64,000 nucleotides of DNA from NCBI RefSeq assembly GCF_018130825.1, contig NZ_JAFCJS010000003.1:186001-250000 (forward strand), read 5' to 3'. Within the stretch, counting starts at the first letter, position 1; every line of letters starts with the position of its first letter. The translations under genes and the position numbers were made by a program. This document shows, piece after piece, positions 54,175-62,435 of the stretch. The notes beneath the pieces were generated by a model. It did no database searches, was not told where the DNA came from, and saw only the letters and a program-made list of their open reading frames with translations. The DNA comes from Bradyrhizobium liaoningense (GTDB taxonomy: Bacteria; Pseudomonadota; Alphaproteobacteria; Rhizobiales; Xanthobacteraceae).

Positions 54175-54202
54175 CGTCGTCCCGGCGAAGGCCGGGACGA
54201 CG
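54175..54202. terminator. Hairpin between convergent genes
   Basis: CGTCGTCCCGGC and GCCGGGACGACG are perfect 12-bp arms around GAAG. It sits between the esterase stop (54160) and the stop of the minus-strand small protein (54243) and should act in both directions. Confidence 0.75.
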
Positions 54203-54242
54203 GCGGAGTTTGTGGTGACGCGGTCGCGTCGGCTCAGCGGAG

Positions 54243-54545
54243 CTACCCCGTCTGATCGATCACCTCGATCGGCGTTACCGTCACCTCGCCGCCGGCGACC
54301 TTTCGCGTCATCTCCTGATAGGCCCTGAAGAAGTCGCGCGATTGCAGCGCTTTCTGCGCGGCATCGTCGCTGGCGCTGGCGAGGTGGAAGTAGCTGCCGT
54401 CGTCGCGGGCCTTCAGGACGCGGTATCCGATCCGTCCCTTCAGCTCCGGATCGCCGTCGATCGCCTTGATGAAGCGGCCGATCTCCCGGTGCCATTCCTC
54501 CGTCGTGCCGTTCCTGAACTGGTATCTGATCATGAACTGCTTCAT
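54243..54545 (-). CDS. Small ferredoxin-fold-like hypothetical protein
   Basis: A 100-residue protein: MKQFMIRYQFRNGTTEEWHREIGRFIKAIDGDPELKGRIGYRVLKARDDGSYFHLASASDDAAQKALQSRDFF. The pattern beta, helix, beta, beta, helix with YFHLASASDDAAQKAL resembles the dimeric alpha/beta barrel of antibiotic-biosynthesis monooxygenase-type proteins, with no clear catalytic residues. GGGAG before the ATG at 54545 supports the start. It is divergent from the HxlR regulator, the usual arrangement for a controlled target gene. Confidence 0.75.
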   Translation of the reverse strand: MKQFMIRYQFRNGTTEEWHREIGRFIKAIDGDPELKGRIGYRVLKARDDGSYFHLASASDDAAQKALQSRDFFRAYQEMTRKVAGGEVTVTPIEVIDQTG

Positions 54546-54602
54546 GTGACGCTCCCTGTTCGCTTGTGCGTCATCATCTGCGCCTTGGGCGCGATCCTGC
54601 AA

Positions 54603-54628
54603 GTATGGACAAAATTGATAGTATGGAC
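54603..54628. promoter_or_regulatory. Direct repeat GTATGGAC, candidate HxlR operator
   Basis: GTATGGAC occurs at 54603-54610 and 54621-54628, an 18-bp period, in the divergent promoter region between the small protein and the HxlR gene. HxlR of Bacillus subtilis is known to bind tandem direct repeats. Confidence 0.5.
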
Positions 54629-54683
54629 TTTTTCGCTGTCGCTCCTATCCTTGAGCCAGCTGGCTGCGCATGGAGGAGACGAC

Positions 54684-55058
54684 ATGGCGAAGGCAAGAGC
54701 GATCCCCGCGCGCACCTGTCCGGTCGCGGCGTTTCAGAAGATGATCAGCGGCAAGTACAAGCTGCGTATCGTCTGGGATCTCAAGGACGGCCCGCGCCGC
54801 TACGGCGAGATCAGGAGCGGCCTGCTGCGCGGCACGGAAGGCAGCGCCGAGATCACCCCGCGCGTGCTCAGCCGCGAATTGAAGGCGCTGACGGAGAGCG
54901 GCCTGATCGACCGCAAGGATTTCGGCGAGGTGCCGCCGAAGGTCGAGTATCGCCTCACCCGCAAGGGCAAGAGCTTCGTCCCCGTCGTCGCTGCGATCCG
55001 CGAATGGGGCGAGCGTAACCTCGGCGAAGCGGCGGCGCTCGCAGACGCCGCCGAATAG
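54684..55058 (+). CDS. HxlR-family transcriptional regulator
   Basis: A 124-residue winged-helix protein: ARTCPVAAFQKMISGKYKLRIVWDLKDGPRRYGEIRSGL (the family Cys and helix), then ITPRVLSRELKALTESGLIDRKDFGEVPPKVEYRLTRKGKSFVPV. The N-terminal Cys in RTCPVA matches the conserved position used by some relatives to sense electrophiles or oxidants. GGAGGA before the ATG at 54684 is an excellent ribosome-binding site. The divergent small gene is its probable target, together with itself. Confidence 0.92.
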   Translation: MAKARAIPARTCPVAAFQKMISGKYKLRIVWDLKDGPRRYGEIRSGLLRGTEGSAEITPRVLSRELKALTESGLIDRKDFGEVPPKVEYRLTRKGKSFVPVVAAIREWGERNLGEAAALADAAE

Positions 55059-55106
55059 AGCATGATCCGGAAAAGTGTGAAGCGGTTTTCCGATTAGATC
55101 ATGCTC
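55058..55106. repeat. Palindromic intergenic repeat, family H (GAGCATGATC...GATCATGCTC)
   Basis: GAGCATGATC (55058-55067) and GATCATGCTC (55097-55106) flank inverted GGAAAA/TTTTCC segments. It starts at the last base of the HxlR stop codon and ends 14 bp before the convergent MBL gene stop. It matches a type of short palindrome I know as widespread in Rhizobiales genomes; probably a bidirectional terminator. Confidence 0.85.
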
Positions 55107-55119
55107 AAACAAAGAGCGC

Positions 55120-55812
55120 CTACATCTCGCCGGTGATGAACGGATTGGTCATCCGCTCCTGGCCGATGCTCGAGCCGGCGCCATGGCCGCAGATGAAGCC
55201 GACATCGTCGCCGAGCGGCAACAGCTTGGTCAGAATCGAGTTGATCAGCGTCGCGTGACTGCCGCCGGGGAGGTCCGTGCGCCCGACCGAGCCCGCGAAC
55301 AGGACGTCGCCGACATGGGCAAAGCGCAGGTCCTTGTTGAAGAACACCACGCTGCCCGGCGAGTGGCCGGGGCAGTGCAGGATGTCGAACGACAGGCCGC
55401 CGATCGACACGGTGTCGCCTTCCTCGAGCCAGCGGTCCGGCGCGAAATTGCGCACGCCGGTCATGCCGAAGCGCGCACCGCTCTCGACCACGTTGTCGAG
55501 CAGGAACTTGTCGGCCTGATGCGGGCCCTCGATCGGCACCTTCAGCGCGTCGCGCAAATCCGCCGCGCCGCCGACATGGTCGATATGGCCGTGGGTCAGC
55601 CAGATCTTCTCCACGGTGACACCGGTCTGCTTGATCGCGTCCAGGATCTTCGGCACGTCGCCGCCGGGATCGATCACCACGGCCTTCTTGCTTGGCTCGT
55701 CCCAGATGATGGTGCAGTTCTGCTCGAACAGCGTCACGGGAACGATGATCGCGCCCGCCTTGGCCTGCGAGGAGTCTTGCGAGGAATCTTGGGTGTCATT
55801 TTGCTCGGTCAT
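55120..55812 (-). CDS. MBL-fold metallo-hydrolase, glyoxalase II-like
   Basis: A 230-residue metallo-beta-lactamase-fold hydrolase of the YcbL/glyoxalase-II-like group. The metal motif THGHIDH places His74, His76, Asp78 and His79; further ligands are His in CPGHSPG, Asp in HVGDVLF and His in CGHGAGSS. Glyoxalase II splits S-lactoylglutathione; related small enzymes may act on other thioesters. The start has no good ribosome-binding site; the N-terminal 18 residues (MTEQNDTQDSSQDSSQ) are low complexity. Cytoplasmic. Confidence 0.9.
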   Translation of the reverse strand: MTEQNDTQDSSQDSSQAKAGAIIVPVTLFEQNCTIIWDEPSKKAVVIDPGGDVPKILDAIKQTGVTVEKIWLTHGHIDHVGGAADLRDALKVPIEGPHQADKFLLDNVVESGARFGMTGVRNFAPDRWLEEGDTVSIGGLSFDILHCPGHSPGSVVFFNKDLRFAHVGDVLFAGSVGRTDLPGGSHATLINSILTKLLPLGDDVGFICGHGAGSSIGQERMTNPFITGEM

Positions 55813-55973
55813 GGCGCCACAATGCCGATTTTTGCCATGCCGCCAAGCAAAAGATTCGTGCGCGAGCCTGGGGAACAGGTCACACGGCCGTCCCAATTGG
55901 CTCGCCAATCTGAACCGGGGCGTTGCTGCCGCGTTCTCCCGCGCGAGAGGCAGTCTTTGGATGGTATTCCGAC

Positions 55974-57569
55974 ATGGCTCAGGGCGAGAACTGGTGGCGC
56001 GACGGCGTCTTCTATCAGATCTATCCGCGCTCCTTTCAGGACAGCGACGGCGACGGCGTCGGCGACCTCTCCGGCATTCTGCGGCGGCTGCCTTATGTGA
56101 AATCGCTCGGCGTCGACGCGATCTGGCTGTCGCCGATCTTTCCCTCGCCGATGGCCGATTTCGGCTACGACATCTCGGACTATACCGGCATCGAGCCGCT
56201 GTTCGGCACGATGGCGGATTTCGACGCGCTGCTCGCCGCCGCGCACGACAACGGCCTCAAGCTGATCCTCGACCTCGTGCCCAACCACACCTCGGACCAG
56301 CATCCCTGGTTCGTCGAGAGCCGCGCCTCGCGCGACAATCCCAAGCGCGACTGGTACATCTGGCGCGATCCGAAGCCGGACGGCAGCGCGCCGAACAACT
56401 GGCTCTCCGAATTCGGCGGCAGCGCGTGGGCTTTCGACGAGGCGACGGGGCAGTATTACTACCACGCCTTCCTCGCCCAGCAGCCGGACCTCAACTGGCG
56501 CAATCCCGATGTCCGTGCCGCGATCTACGACGTGATGCGGTTCTGGCTGGAGAAGGGCGTCGACGGCTTTCGCGTCGATGTGATCTGGCACCTGATCAAG
56601 GACGCCGAATTCCGCGACAATCCGCCGAACCCGCATTACGTCGAGGGCCGGCCGCCGAACGAGACGATCCTGACGCAATATTCCACCGACCAGGACGAGG
56701 TGCACGACGTGATCGCCGAGATGCGGCGCGTCACGGATGCGTATCGCGCCCGCGTACTGATCGGCGAGATCTATCTGCCGCTGCATCGCCTGATGGCCTA
56801 TTACGGCAACGATCTCACCGGCGCGCAGATGCCGTTCAATTTTGCGCTGCTCTCGACCTTCTGGAGCGCGCGCTCGATCGAGACGATCATCGAGGATTAC
56901 GAGAAGGCGCTGCCGAAAGGCGCCTGGCCGAACTGGGTGCTCGGCAATCACGATCGCCCGCGCGTGGCAAGCCGCGTCGGCCCCGAGCAGGCCCGCGTCG
57001 CCGCCATGCTGCTCTTGACCTTGCGCGGCACGCCGACGCTCTATTATGGCGACGAGATCGGCATGCACCAGCTCGCGATCGCGCCGGAGGACGTGCGCGA
57101 TCCCTTCGAGAAGAACGTGCCCGGCCTCGGGGTGGGGCGCGACGGCTGCCGCACGCCAATGCAGTGGGATTCTTCGCAGACCAGCGGCTTCTCCGGTGTA
57201 AGGCCATGGCTGCCGCTGCCGGAGGACCATATCCACAACAACGTCGCCAATCTCGAAGCCGATCCGCGCTCGATCCTCAGCCTCTACAAGCGTCTGATCG
57301 CGTTGCGAAGCGAATGCCTGCCGCTGGTCGCCGGCGACTATCACCCGATCGCGGCGCAAGGCGATCTCCTGATCTATCGCCGCGCAGCCGGAGGCAAGTC
57401 GGTGATAGCAGTGCTCAATCTCGGCCCCGACCCGATCGCGGTGACCACCAGCGCGATCCGCTTCGGCAGCGAGATCTTGCTGTCGACGTTCCTCGATCGT
57501 GAGGGCGAGAAGCTCGAAGGGGTGCTGGATCTGCGCGGGAATGAAGGGGTGATCGTGCAGGTGCCTTAG
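55974..57569 (+). CDS. Alpha-glucosidase / oligo-1,6-glucosidase-type glycoside hydrolase family 13
   Basis: A 531-residue GH13 enzyme. Catalytic residues: nucleophile Asp202 in DGFRVDV, acid Glu265 in IGEIY and Asp327 in NHDRPR. The DGDGVGDL calcium/loop region and the C-terminal beta domain are present. QPDLNWRNP and the DFGYDISDYTGIEP loop fit alpha-glucosidases of the GH13_17/23/31 type, which cleave maltose, sucrose or isomaltose. No signal peptide, so it acts on imported or stored glucosides. The start ATG at 55974 has no strong ribosome-binding site. It is convergent with the trehalose-synthase-like gene. Confidence 0.92.
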   Translation: MAQGENWWRDGVFYQIYPRSFQDSDGDGVGDLSGILRRLPYVKSLGVDAIWLSPIFPSPMADFGYDISDYTGIEPLFGTMADFDALLAAAHDNGLKLILDLVPNHTSDQHPWFVESRASRDNPKRDWYIWRDPKPDGSAPNNWLSEFGGSAWAFDEATGQYYYHAFLAQQPDLNWRNPDVRAAIYDVMRFWLEKGVDGFRVDVIWHLIKDAEFRDNPPNPHYVEGRPPNETILTQYSTDQDEVHDVIAEMRRVTDAYRARVLIGEIYLPLHRLMAYYGNDLTGAQMPFNFALLSTFWSARSIETIIEDYEKALPKGAWPNWVLGNHDRPRVASRVGPEQARVAAMLLLTLRGTPTLYYGDEIGMHQLAIAPEDVRDPFEKNVPGLGVGRDGCRTPMQWDSSQTSGFSGVRPWLPLPEDHIHNNVANLEADPRSILSLYKRLIALRSECLPLVAGDYHPIAAQGDLLIYRRAAGGKSVIAVLNLGPDPIAVTTSAIRFGSEILLSTFLDREGEKLEGVLDLRGNEGVIVQVP

Positions 57570-57570
57570 C

Positions 57571-57617
57571 TGTCGTCCCGGCCCCCGCGCGCAATTGCGC
57601 GCTAGGCCGGGACGACA
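57571..57617. terminator. Hairpin after the alpha-glucosidase gene, containing GCGCGCAATTGCGCGC
   Basis: TGTCGTCCCGGCC and GGCCGGGACGACA form a 13-bp stem; inside is the palindrome GCGCGCAATTGCGCGC (57587-57602). It begins two bases after the stop codon at 57569, so a terminator role is likely. Confidence 0.75.
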
Positions 57618-57650
57618 GGGAGAATTTATCGACAGCGTCATTCTCCAAAG

Positions 57651-57782
57651 TCGTCCTGGACAAGCGAAGCGCAGATCCAGGACCCATTACCACAGCGCGT
57701 AGTTTGACGAAGGCTGGTGGTCATCAGCTCGCGCGCCAACGACCTCCAGGGGTAATGGGTCCTGGCTTTCGCCAGGACGACG
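57651..57782. repeat. Intergenic repeat, family E copy 1
   Basis: TCGTCCTGGACAAGCGAAGC at the left, GCTTTCGCCAGGACGACG at the right, with CCAGGACCCATTACC and GGTAATGGGTCCTGG internal inverted segments. A second copy at 59566-59697 on the other side of the trehalose-synthase-like gene is nearly identical and in the same orientation. Confidence 0.88.
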
Positions 57783-57785
57783 TGA

Positions 57786-59486
57786 TCACCCCGGATGCTT
57801 CTTCCCCCGCACCGTAGTCGCGTCGATATCGCTCCGCTTCAACAGATAATCCAGTCCGCCGACGCGGTACCAGCGATAGCCATAGGGCTCCAGCACGACG
57901 CGGTGCTGGCCGCGCTTGTCGGCGTGGCTGTGGTCTTCTGCGAGCAGGTTGATCAAATGCGCGCCGGCGTCGCCAGATAGCCCCGACGAGAACGCGATCT
58001 CGCGCGGCTTCTCGTCGAGATTGTGCACGAACAGAACGGAATTGTTGCGCCAGTCGTAGCGCATGATGAAGACCGCAGGATCGCGCACAGGGATCACCGT
58101 GAAATCGCCCCAGCCGACCTCCGGCACTTCCTTCCGCATGCGGACGATGCGTTCGGTCCAGTTCAGCATGGAGTTGGGATCGCGCCGCTGTTTTGCGACA
58201 TTGACGTGCGGAAAGCCGTAAGGACCCGCGTCGATGACGGGGCAGGCCGGCTTGTCGCTCTTGGTGAAGCCGCCATGCGGCTCGGTCGACCATTGCATCG
58301 GTGTGCGCGCGCAATTGCGCTCGGGCTGCGACAGATCATCGCCCATCGCGATCTCGTCGCCATAGCGGATCACGGGCGTTCCCGGCAGCGTGCACATCAG
58401 GCTGTAGGCGAGCTCGAGCCGCCGGCGGTCGCCGCCCAGCATCGGCGCAAGACGGCGGCGGATGCCGCGGTCGTAGAGCTGCATGTCCTTGTCGGGGCCG
58501 AAGCATTTGAACACGACCTCGCGCTGCGCCTCGGTCAGCCTGCCGAGATCGAGCTCGTCGTGATTGCGCAGGAACAGGCCCCATTGCGCCGTCGCCGGCC
58601 GCGGTTTTGTTGCCTTCAACGCCTTGGCGAGCGGACGGCAATCCGCGGACGCCAGCGCATAGAACAGATGCTGGTTGACGTGGAAGTTGAACATCATGTG
58701 CATGCGATCGCCATCGCGCCCGAAATATTCCATGTCCGTCTTCGGCAGCACGTTGGCTTCGGCGAGAATGATCGCGTCGCCCTGCCGCCATTGCAGGAAT
58801 TCGCGGAACGCGCGCAGCATGTCGTATTGCTCCACCGGCTTCTTCACCTTCGCGCCTTTGGTGGCGATGATGAAGGGAACGGCGTCCATGCGGAAGCCGG
58901 AGACGCCGAGCTGGATCCAGAAGCCCATGATCTTGAGGATCTCGGCCTGCACATGCGGGTTCGAGGTGTTGAGATCGGGCTGGAAATCGTAGAAGCGATG
59001 GAAGTAATACGCGCCGGCTTCCTTGTCGCGCGTCCAGGTCGATTTCTGCACGCCGGGAAACACCATGCCCTTGTTGGCGCCGGCCGGCTTCTTGTCGGAC
59101 CAGACATACCAGTCGCGATAGGGCGAGCTCTTGTCGCGCCGCGCCTCCTTGAACCAGTGATGCTGGTCGGAGGTGTGGTTGACGACGAGGTCGATGATGA
59201 CGCGAATGCCGCGCTGCTTGCAGCCTTGCGCGAACTCGACGAAATCGCCGAGCGTGCCGTAGCGGGAATCGACGCTGTAATAATCGGCGATGTCGTAGCC
59301 GTCGTCGCGGCCGGGCGAGGTCTGGAACGGCATCAGCCAGATCGTGGTGATGCCGAGCCCGTGCAGATAATCGAGCCGGCGCAAAAGGCCCTTGAAGTCG
59401 CCGACCCCGTCGCCGTCGGCGTCCATATAGGAGCCGACGGAGAGGCAGTAGATCACGCCGTTCTTGTACCAGAGATCGTCGATCAT
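57786..59486 (-). CDS. Trehalose synthase-like GH13 enzyme
   Basis: A 566-residue GH13 enzyme of the trehalose synthase/maltose glucosyltransferase (GH13_16-like) type. Nucleophile Asp201 in GFRMDAVPF, acid Glu243 in ILAEANV and Asp310 in FLRNHDELDLG; the last motif and LAEAN are characteristic of TreS, which interconverts maltose and trehalose. EYFG-D-GDRMHMMFNF also fits TreS. The enzyme lacks the fused maltokinase domain some TreS proteins have. No trehalose or glycogen genes lie next to it except the GH13 gene convergent to it. Start ATG 59486. Confidence 0.87.
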   Translation of the reverse strand: MIDDLWYKNGVIYCLSVGSYMDADGDGVGDFKGLLRRLDYLHGLGITTIWLMPFQTSPGRDDGYDIADYYSVDSRYGTLGDFVEFAQGCKQRGIRVIIDLVVNHTSDQHHWFKEARRDKSSPYRDWYVWSDKKPAGANKGMVFPGVQKSTWTRDKEAGAYYFHRFYDFQPDLNTSNPHVQAEILKIMGFWIQLGVSGFRMDAVPFIIATKGAKVKKPVEQYDMLRAFREFLQWRQGDAIILAEANVLPKTDMEYFGRDGDRMHMMFNFHVNQHLFYALASADCRPLAKALKATKPRPATAQWGLFLRNHDELDLGRLTEAQREVVFKCFGPDKDMQLYDRGIRRRLAPMLGGDRRRLELAYSLMCTLPGTPVIRYGDEIAMGDDLSQPERNCARTPMQWSTEPHGGFTKSDKPACPVIDAGPYGFPHVNVAKQRRDPNSMLNWTERIVRMRKEVPEVGWGDFTVIPVRDPAVFIMRYDWRNNSVLFVHNLDEKPREIAFSSGLSGDAGAHLINLLAEDHSHADKRGQHRVVLEPYGYRWYRVGGLDYLLKRSDIDATTVRGKKHPG

Positions 59487-59565
59487 GCGCGCGCGGCCCG
59501 TGGTTCCGCCGAGGTGCGGCGGCTGCGTGATAAGTGATTTGAGCGAGGAGGGTTCCGCTTTTCCC

Positions 59566-59697
59566 GTCGTCCTGGACAAGCGAAGCGCAGATCCAGGACC
59601 CATTACCACAGGGCGTAGTTTGGCGAAGACTGGTGGCTATCAGTTCGCGCAACAACAAGCTGTTGTGGTAATGGGTCCTGGCTTCCGCCAGGACGAC
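59566..59697. repeat. Intergenic repeat, family E copy 2
   Basis: GTCGTCCTGGACAAGCGAAGC to GGCTTCCGCCAGGACGAC with the same internal inverted CCAGGACCCATTACC pair as copy 1. It lies between the divergent trehalose-synthase-like gene and mmcB, a rarer place since both promoters must be close. Confidence 0.88.
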
Positions 59698-59725
59698 GAC
59701 GGAGGAATCGGCTATCCTCACCGCC

Positions 59726-60214
59726 ATGGACAACACCGCCCGCATCACCCTCGTGCCGCCGCCGGATCGCCGCCAGTCGGAGACCGCGCTGGCCATCGCG
59801 CGCGGCACGGCGCGGCTGCTCCGTTCGCTCGGCTTCTCCTGCATCAGCGAATTGCCGCTGCCCTCGGGCCGGCGCGCCGATCTGGTGGCGCTGAACGAGC
59901 GCGGCGAGATCTGGATCGTCGAGATCAAGTCGTCGGTCGAGGATCTGCGTGCCGACCAGAAATGGCACGAATACCGCGCCCATTGCGACCGCCTGTTCTT
60001 CGCCTTCACGCAGGATCTGCCGTGCGAGATCTTTCCTGAAGACACCGGCCTGATCATCGCGGATGCCTATGGCGCGCACATGCATTGCGAGGCGCCCGAG
60101 CACAAGCTCGCCGCCGCCACCCGCAAGCAGATGACGGTGCGTTTTGCGATGGCGGCGGCCTTGCGGATCAACCGCCTGGTCGATCCGCAGGGACACGCGG
60201 ATTTTTGGGAATGA
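59726..60214 (+). CDS. mmcB: MmcB family DNA repair protein
   Basis: A 162-residue protein of the MmcB family, described in alphaproteobacteria as linked to DNA damage response. A restriction-endonuclease-like core is visible: SGRRADLVALNERGEIWIVEIKSSVEDLRADQKWHEY, with D...E-x-K acidic and lysine residues of a nuclease site. Cytoplasmic. The ATG at 59726 has GGAGGAATCGG a little far upstream. It is convergent with regR across a repeat. Nuclease activity is inferred from the fold only. Confidence 0.9.
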   Translation: MDNTARITLVPPPDRRQSETALAIARGTARLLRSLGFSCISELPLPSGRRADLVALNERGEIWIVEIKSSVEDLRADQKWHEYRAHCDRLFFAFTQDLPCEIFPEDTGLIIADAYGAHMHCEAPEHKLAAATRKQMTVRFAMAAALRINRLVDPQGHADFWE

Positions 60215-60224
60215 GTTCGTAGTT

Positions 60225-60341
60225 CGTAGGGTGGGTTAGCCCTGCAGATGCGCGAAGCGCATCTGCTCGGCGTAACCCACCTCTTTCGTTTCCGCCGGGA
60301 CAAACGGTGGTGGATTACGCCTTCGGCTAATCCACCCTACG
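60225..60341. repeat. Palindromic intergenic repeat, family B copy 3
   Basis: CGTAGGGTGGGTTAGCC at the left, GGCTAATCCACCCTACG at the right; GCGAAGCGCATCTGC and CGGCGTAACCCACC inside. Between convergent mmcB and regR (stops 60214 and 60348), hence a likely two-way terminator. Confidence 0.88.
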
Positions 60342-60347
60342 ACACCG

Positions 60348-60902
60348 TCACCTCGGCGCGCGCTTGGCCAAAATCCGCTGCAGCGTGCGCCGGTGCATGT
60401 TGAGGCGGCGCGCGGTTTCCGAGACGTTGCGGTTGCACATCTCGTAGATGCGCTGGATGTGCTCCCAGCGTACGCGGTCGGCCGACATCGGGTTGGTCGG
60501 CAGCTCGGACTTTTCCGCGCTGGTCGAGAGCAGTGCGGCGACGACGTCGTCGGCGTCCGCGGGCTTCGACAGGTAATCGATCGCGCCCATCTTCACCGCG
60601 GTCACGGCGGTGGCGATGTTGCCATAGCCGGTCAGCACGATCGCGCGTGCATCCGGGCGCTTCTTCTTCAGCGCCGAGACCACGTCGAGGCCGTTGCCGT
60701 CACCGAGTCGCAAGTCGACAACCGCGAATGCGGGAGCCGCCTTGCCGATTTGCGCGAGGCCGTCCGAGACGGTATCGCACGACGTCACCGCGAAGCCGCG
60801 GGTCTCCATCGCGCGCGACAAGCGCTCCAGAAACGGCTTGTCGTCCTCCACGATGAGAAGCGAGCGGTCGGCCTGTTCATTCAGTTCGGCGATGGCGTTC
60901 AA
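60348..60902 (-). CDS. regR: Redox response regulator RegR (RegA/ActR/PrrA family)
   Basis: A 184-residue response regulator. Receiver about 14-125 with phospho-acceptor Asp63 (VVDLRL) and Lys113, then the family's proline-containing linker (SELPTNPMSADRVRWEHIQR) and the Fis-type helix-turn-helix (NVSETARRLNMHRRTLQRILAKR), highly conserved in RegA/ActR/RegR. In Bradyrhizobium this pair controls nif, denitrification and other genes in response to redox state. Located 103 bp downstream of regS on the same strand. Confidence 0.95.
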   Translation of the reverse strand: MNAIAELNEQADRSLLIVEDDKPFLERLSRAMETRGFAVTSCDTVSDGLAQIGKAAPAFAVVDLRLGDGNGLDVVSALKKKRPDARAIVLTGYGNIATAVTAVKMGAIDYLSKPADADDVVAALLSTSAEKSELPTNPMSADRVRWEHIQRIYEMCNRNVSETARRLNMHRRTLQRILAKRAPR

Positions 60903-61005
60903 GGTGTTGTCCTCTCTCCAGCGCGTTTACATATGGCCTCGCAATCGGGCGGTGCCAAGGCCGCCAATAGTCGATCGGCCCTTTTGTGCGACGCAAGGTC
61001 GCGGT

Positions 61006-62328
61006 CTATCCTATTGTTTCTTCGAGCGTCTCGATAGCCTCAAAACGCTGCCTGGGCCATGTGATGTGGACCACCGCGCCGTGTTCCGGAAAGATCCGGT
61101 TGGTAAACGAGACCTTGGCGCCGGTGCGTTCGAGCAGGGTCCGCGCGATGAACACGCCGAGGCCCAGGCCGCGCCGTTCGCCGCCGCCGTCATCGTGGGT
61201 GCGCCGTCGCGACAGATATGGCTCGCCGATCCGGTTGAGGATGTCAGGCGGAATGCCCGGGCCGTCGTCGGAGATCAGGAGCTCGATCGTGTCCTTGTTC
61301 CACCAGGCGTTCACCTCGACGGTGGTATGGGCGAAATCGACGGCATTCTCGACGATGTTGCCGACGCCGTAGAGGATCGCCGGGTTGCGCGAGCCGACTG
61401 GCTCGACGGCGGCGGTCACCGCGATCCGCACCTTGATCTCGACGCCGAAATCGCGGTGCGGGGCCACCACCTCCTCGATCAGCTCCGACAGCTTCATGCG
61501 GTCGAACGGCGCGCCGGTGGAGGAGAGCTGGGTGATCTTGCTGAGGATGTCGCGGCAGCGCTGGGTCTGCTCGCGCAGCGTCTTCAGGTCGGCGGCAAAG
61601 ATCGGATCCTTCACCGTCTTTTCCAGCTCGCGCGAGATCAAAAAAATCGTCGCGAGCGGCGTGCCGAGCTCGTGCGCGGCCGCGGCGGCGAGGCCGTCGA
61701 GCTGGGTCAGGTGCTGCTCGCGCGTCAGCACCAGCTCGGTCGCGGCCAGCGCGTCCGCGAGCTTGCGCGCCTCCTCGGTCACCTGGAACGAATAGAGGCT
61801 GGTGACGCCGATGGCGAGCACGATCGAGAGCCAGACGCCGACGAGATAGATCGGCGGCAGCACCAGCGGATCGTCGGAATCCCAGGGCAGCGGCAGGTGG
61901 AAGAAGAACAGCACCGAGGCGCAGGCGACGGCGAGCAGGCCGAGGCCGAAGGTGAAGCGGGCCGGCAGCGCCGTCGCCGAGATCAGCACCGGCGCGAGAA
62001 ACAGGAATGAGAACGGGTTCTGCAGTCCGCCGGTGAAGAACAGCAGCCCCGCCAGCTCCACGATGTTCAGCGCCAGCAGGCCGGCGGCCTGCATCGGCTC
62101 CAGCCGCTGCATCGGATTGGCAGCGGTCTGAAGGCCCAGATTGAGCGCGGCCGACAGCGCGATGATGCTGACGCAGGGGACAATCTCGACATTGAACTCC
62201 AGCCCCTGCGCCACGATGAAGATCGCGGCGAGCTGGCCCAGCACCGCGAGCCAGCGCAGCCGCAGGATGGTGTCGAGGCGGATATGCCGCTGCGCGTGGC
62301 GGAAGTCGGAAGCGGCAATTTCGGTCAT
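61006..62328 (-). CDS. regS: Redox sensor histidine kinase RegS (RegB/ActS/PrrB family)
   Basis: A 440-residue kinase. Six membrane helices in about 25-185 contain GGLQNPF at 100-106, the quinone-binding signature of RegB/ActS. His219 in AAAHELGTPLA is the phospho-acceptor; Cys258 in QTQRCRDIL corresponds to the redox-active cysteine of RegB; the ATPase domain follows (DDGPGIP, GLGLGVFIA). The sensor should respond to the quinone pool and cysteine state. The ATG at 62328 is preferred over a TTG three codons upstream. It is divergent from the ABC exporter. Confidence 0.95.
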   Translation of the reverse strand: MTEIAASDFRHAQRHIRLDTILRLRWLAVLGQLAAIFIVAQGLEFNVEIVPCVSIIALSAALNLGLQTAANPMQRLEPMQAAGLLALNIVELAGLLFFTGGLQNPFSFLFLAPVLISATALPARFTFGLGLLAVACASVLFFFHLPLPWDSDDPLVLPPIYLVGVWLSIVLAIGVTSLYSFQVTEEARKLADALAATELVLTREQHLTQLDGLAAAAAHELGTPLATIFLISRELEKTVKDPIFAADLKTLREQTQRCRDILSKITQLSSTGAPFDRMKLSELIEEVVAPHRDFGVEIKVRIAVTAAVEPVGSRNPAILYGVGNIVENAVDFAHTTVEVNAWWNKDTIELLISDDGPGIPPDILNRIGEPYLSRRRTHDDGGGERRGLGLGVFIARTLLERTGAKVSFTNRIFPEHGAVVHITWPRQRFEAIETLEETIG

Positions 62329-62435
62329 ATCGGCCAATGTGGCGGTGCTTTCTGGATCACAAACGCTGGGCTCGCGGAACCACCCCGATTACAAGCCTTG
62401 CGCTATCAGCTGCAATAGCAGAAGAACGGCCCAGC

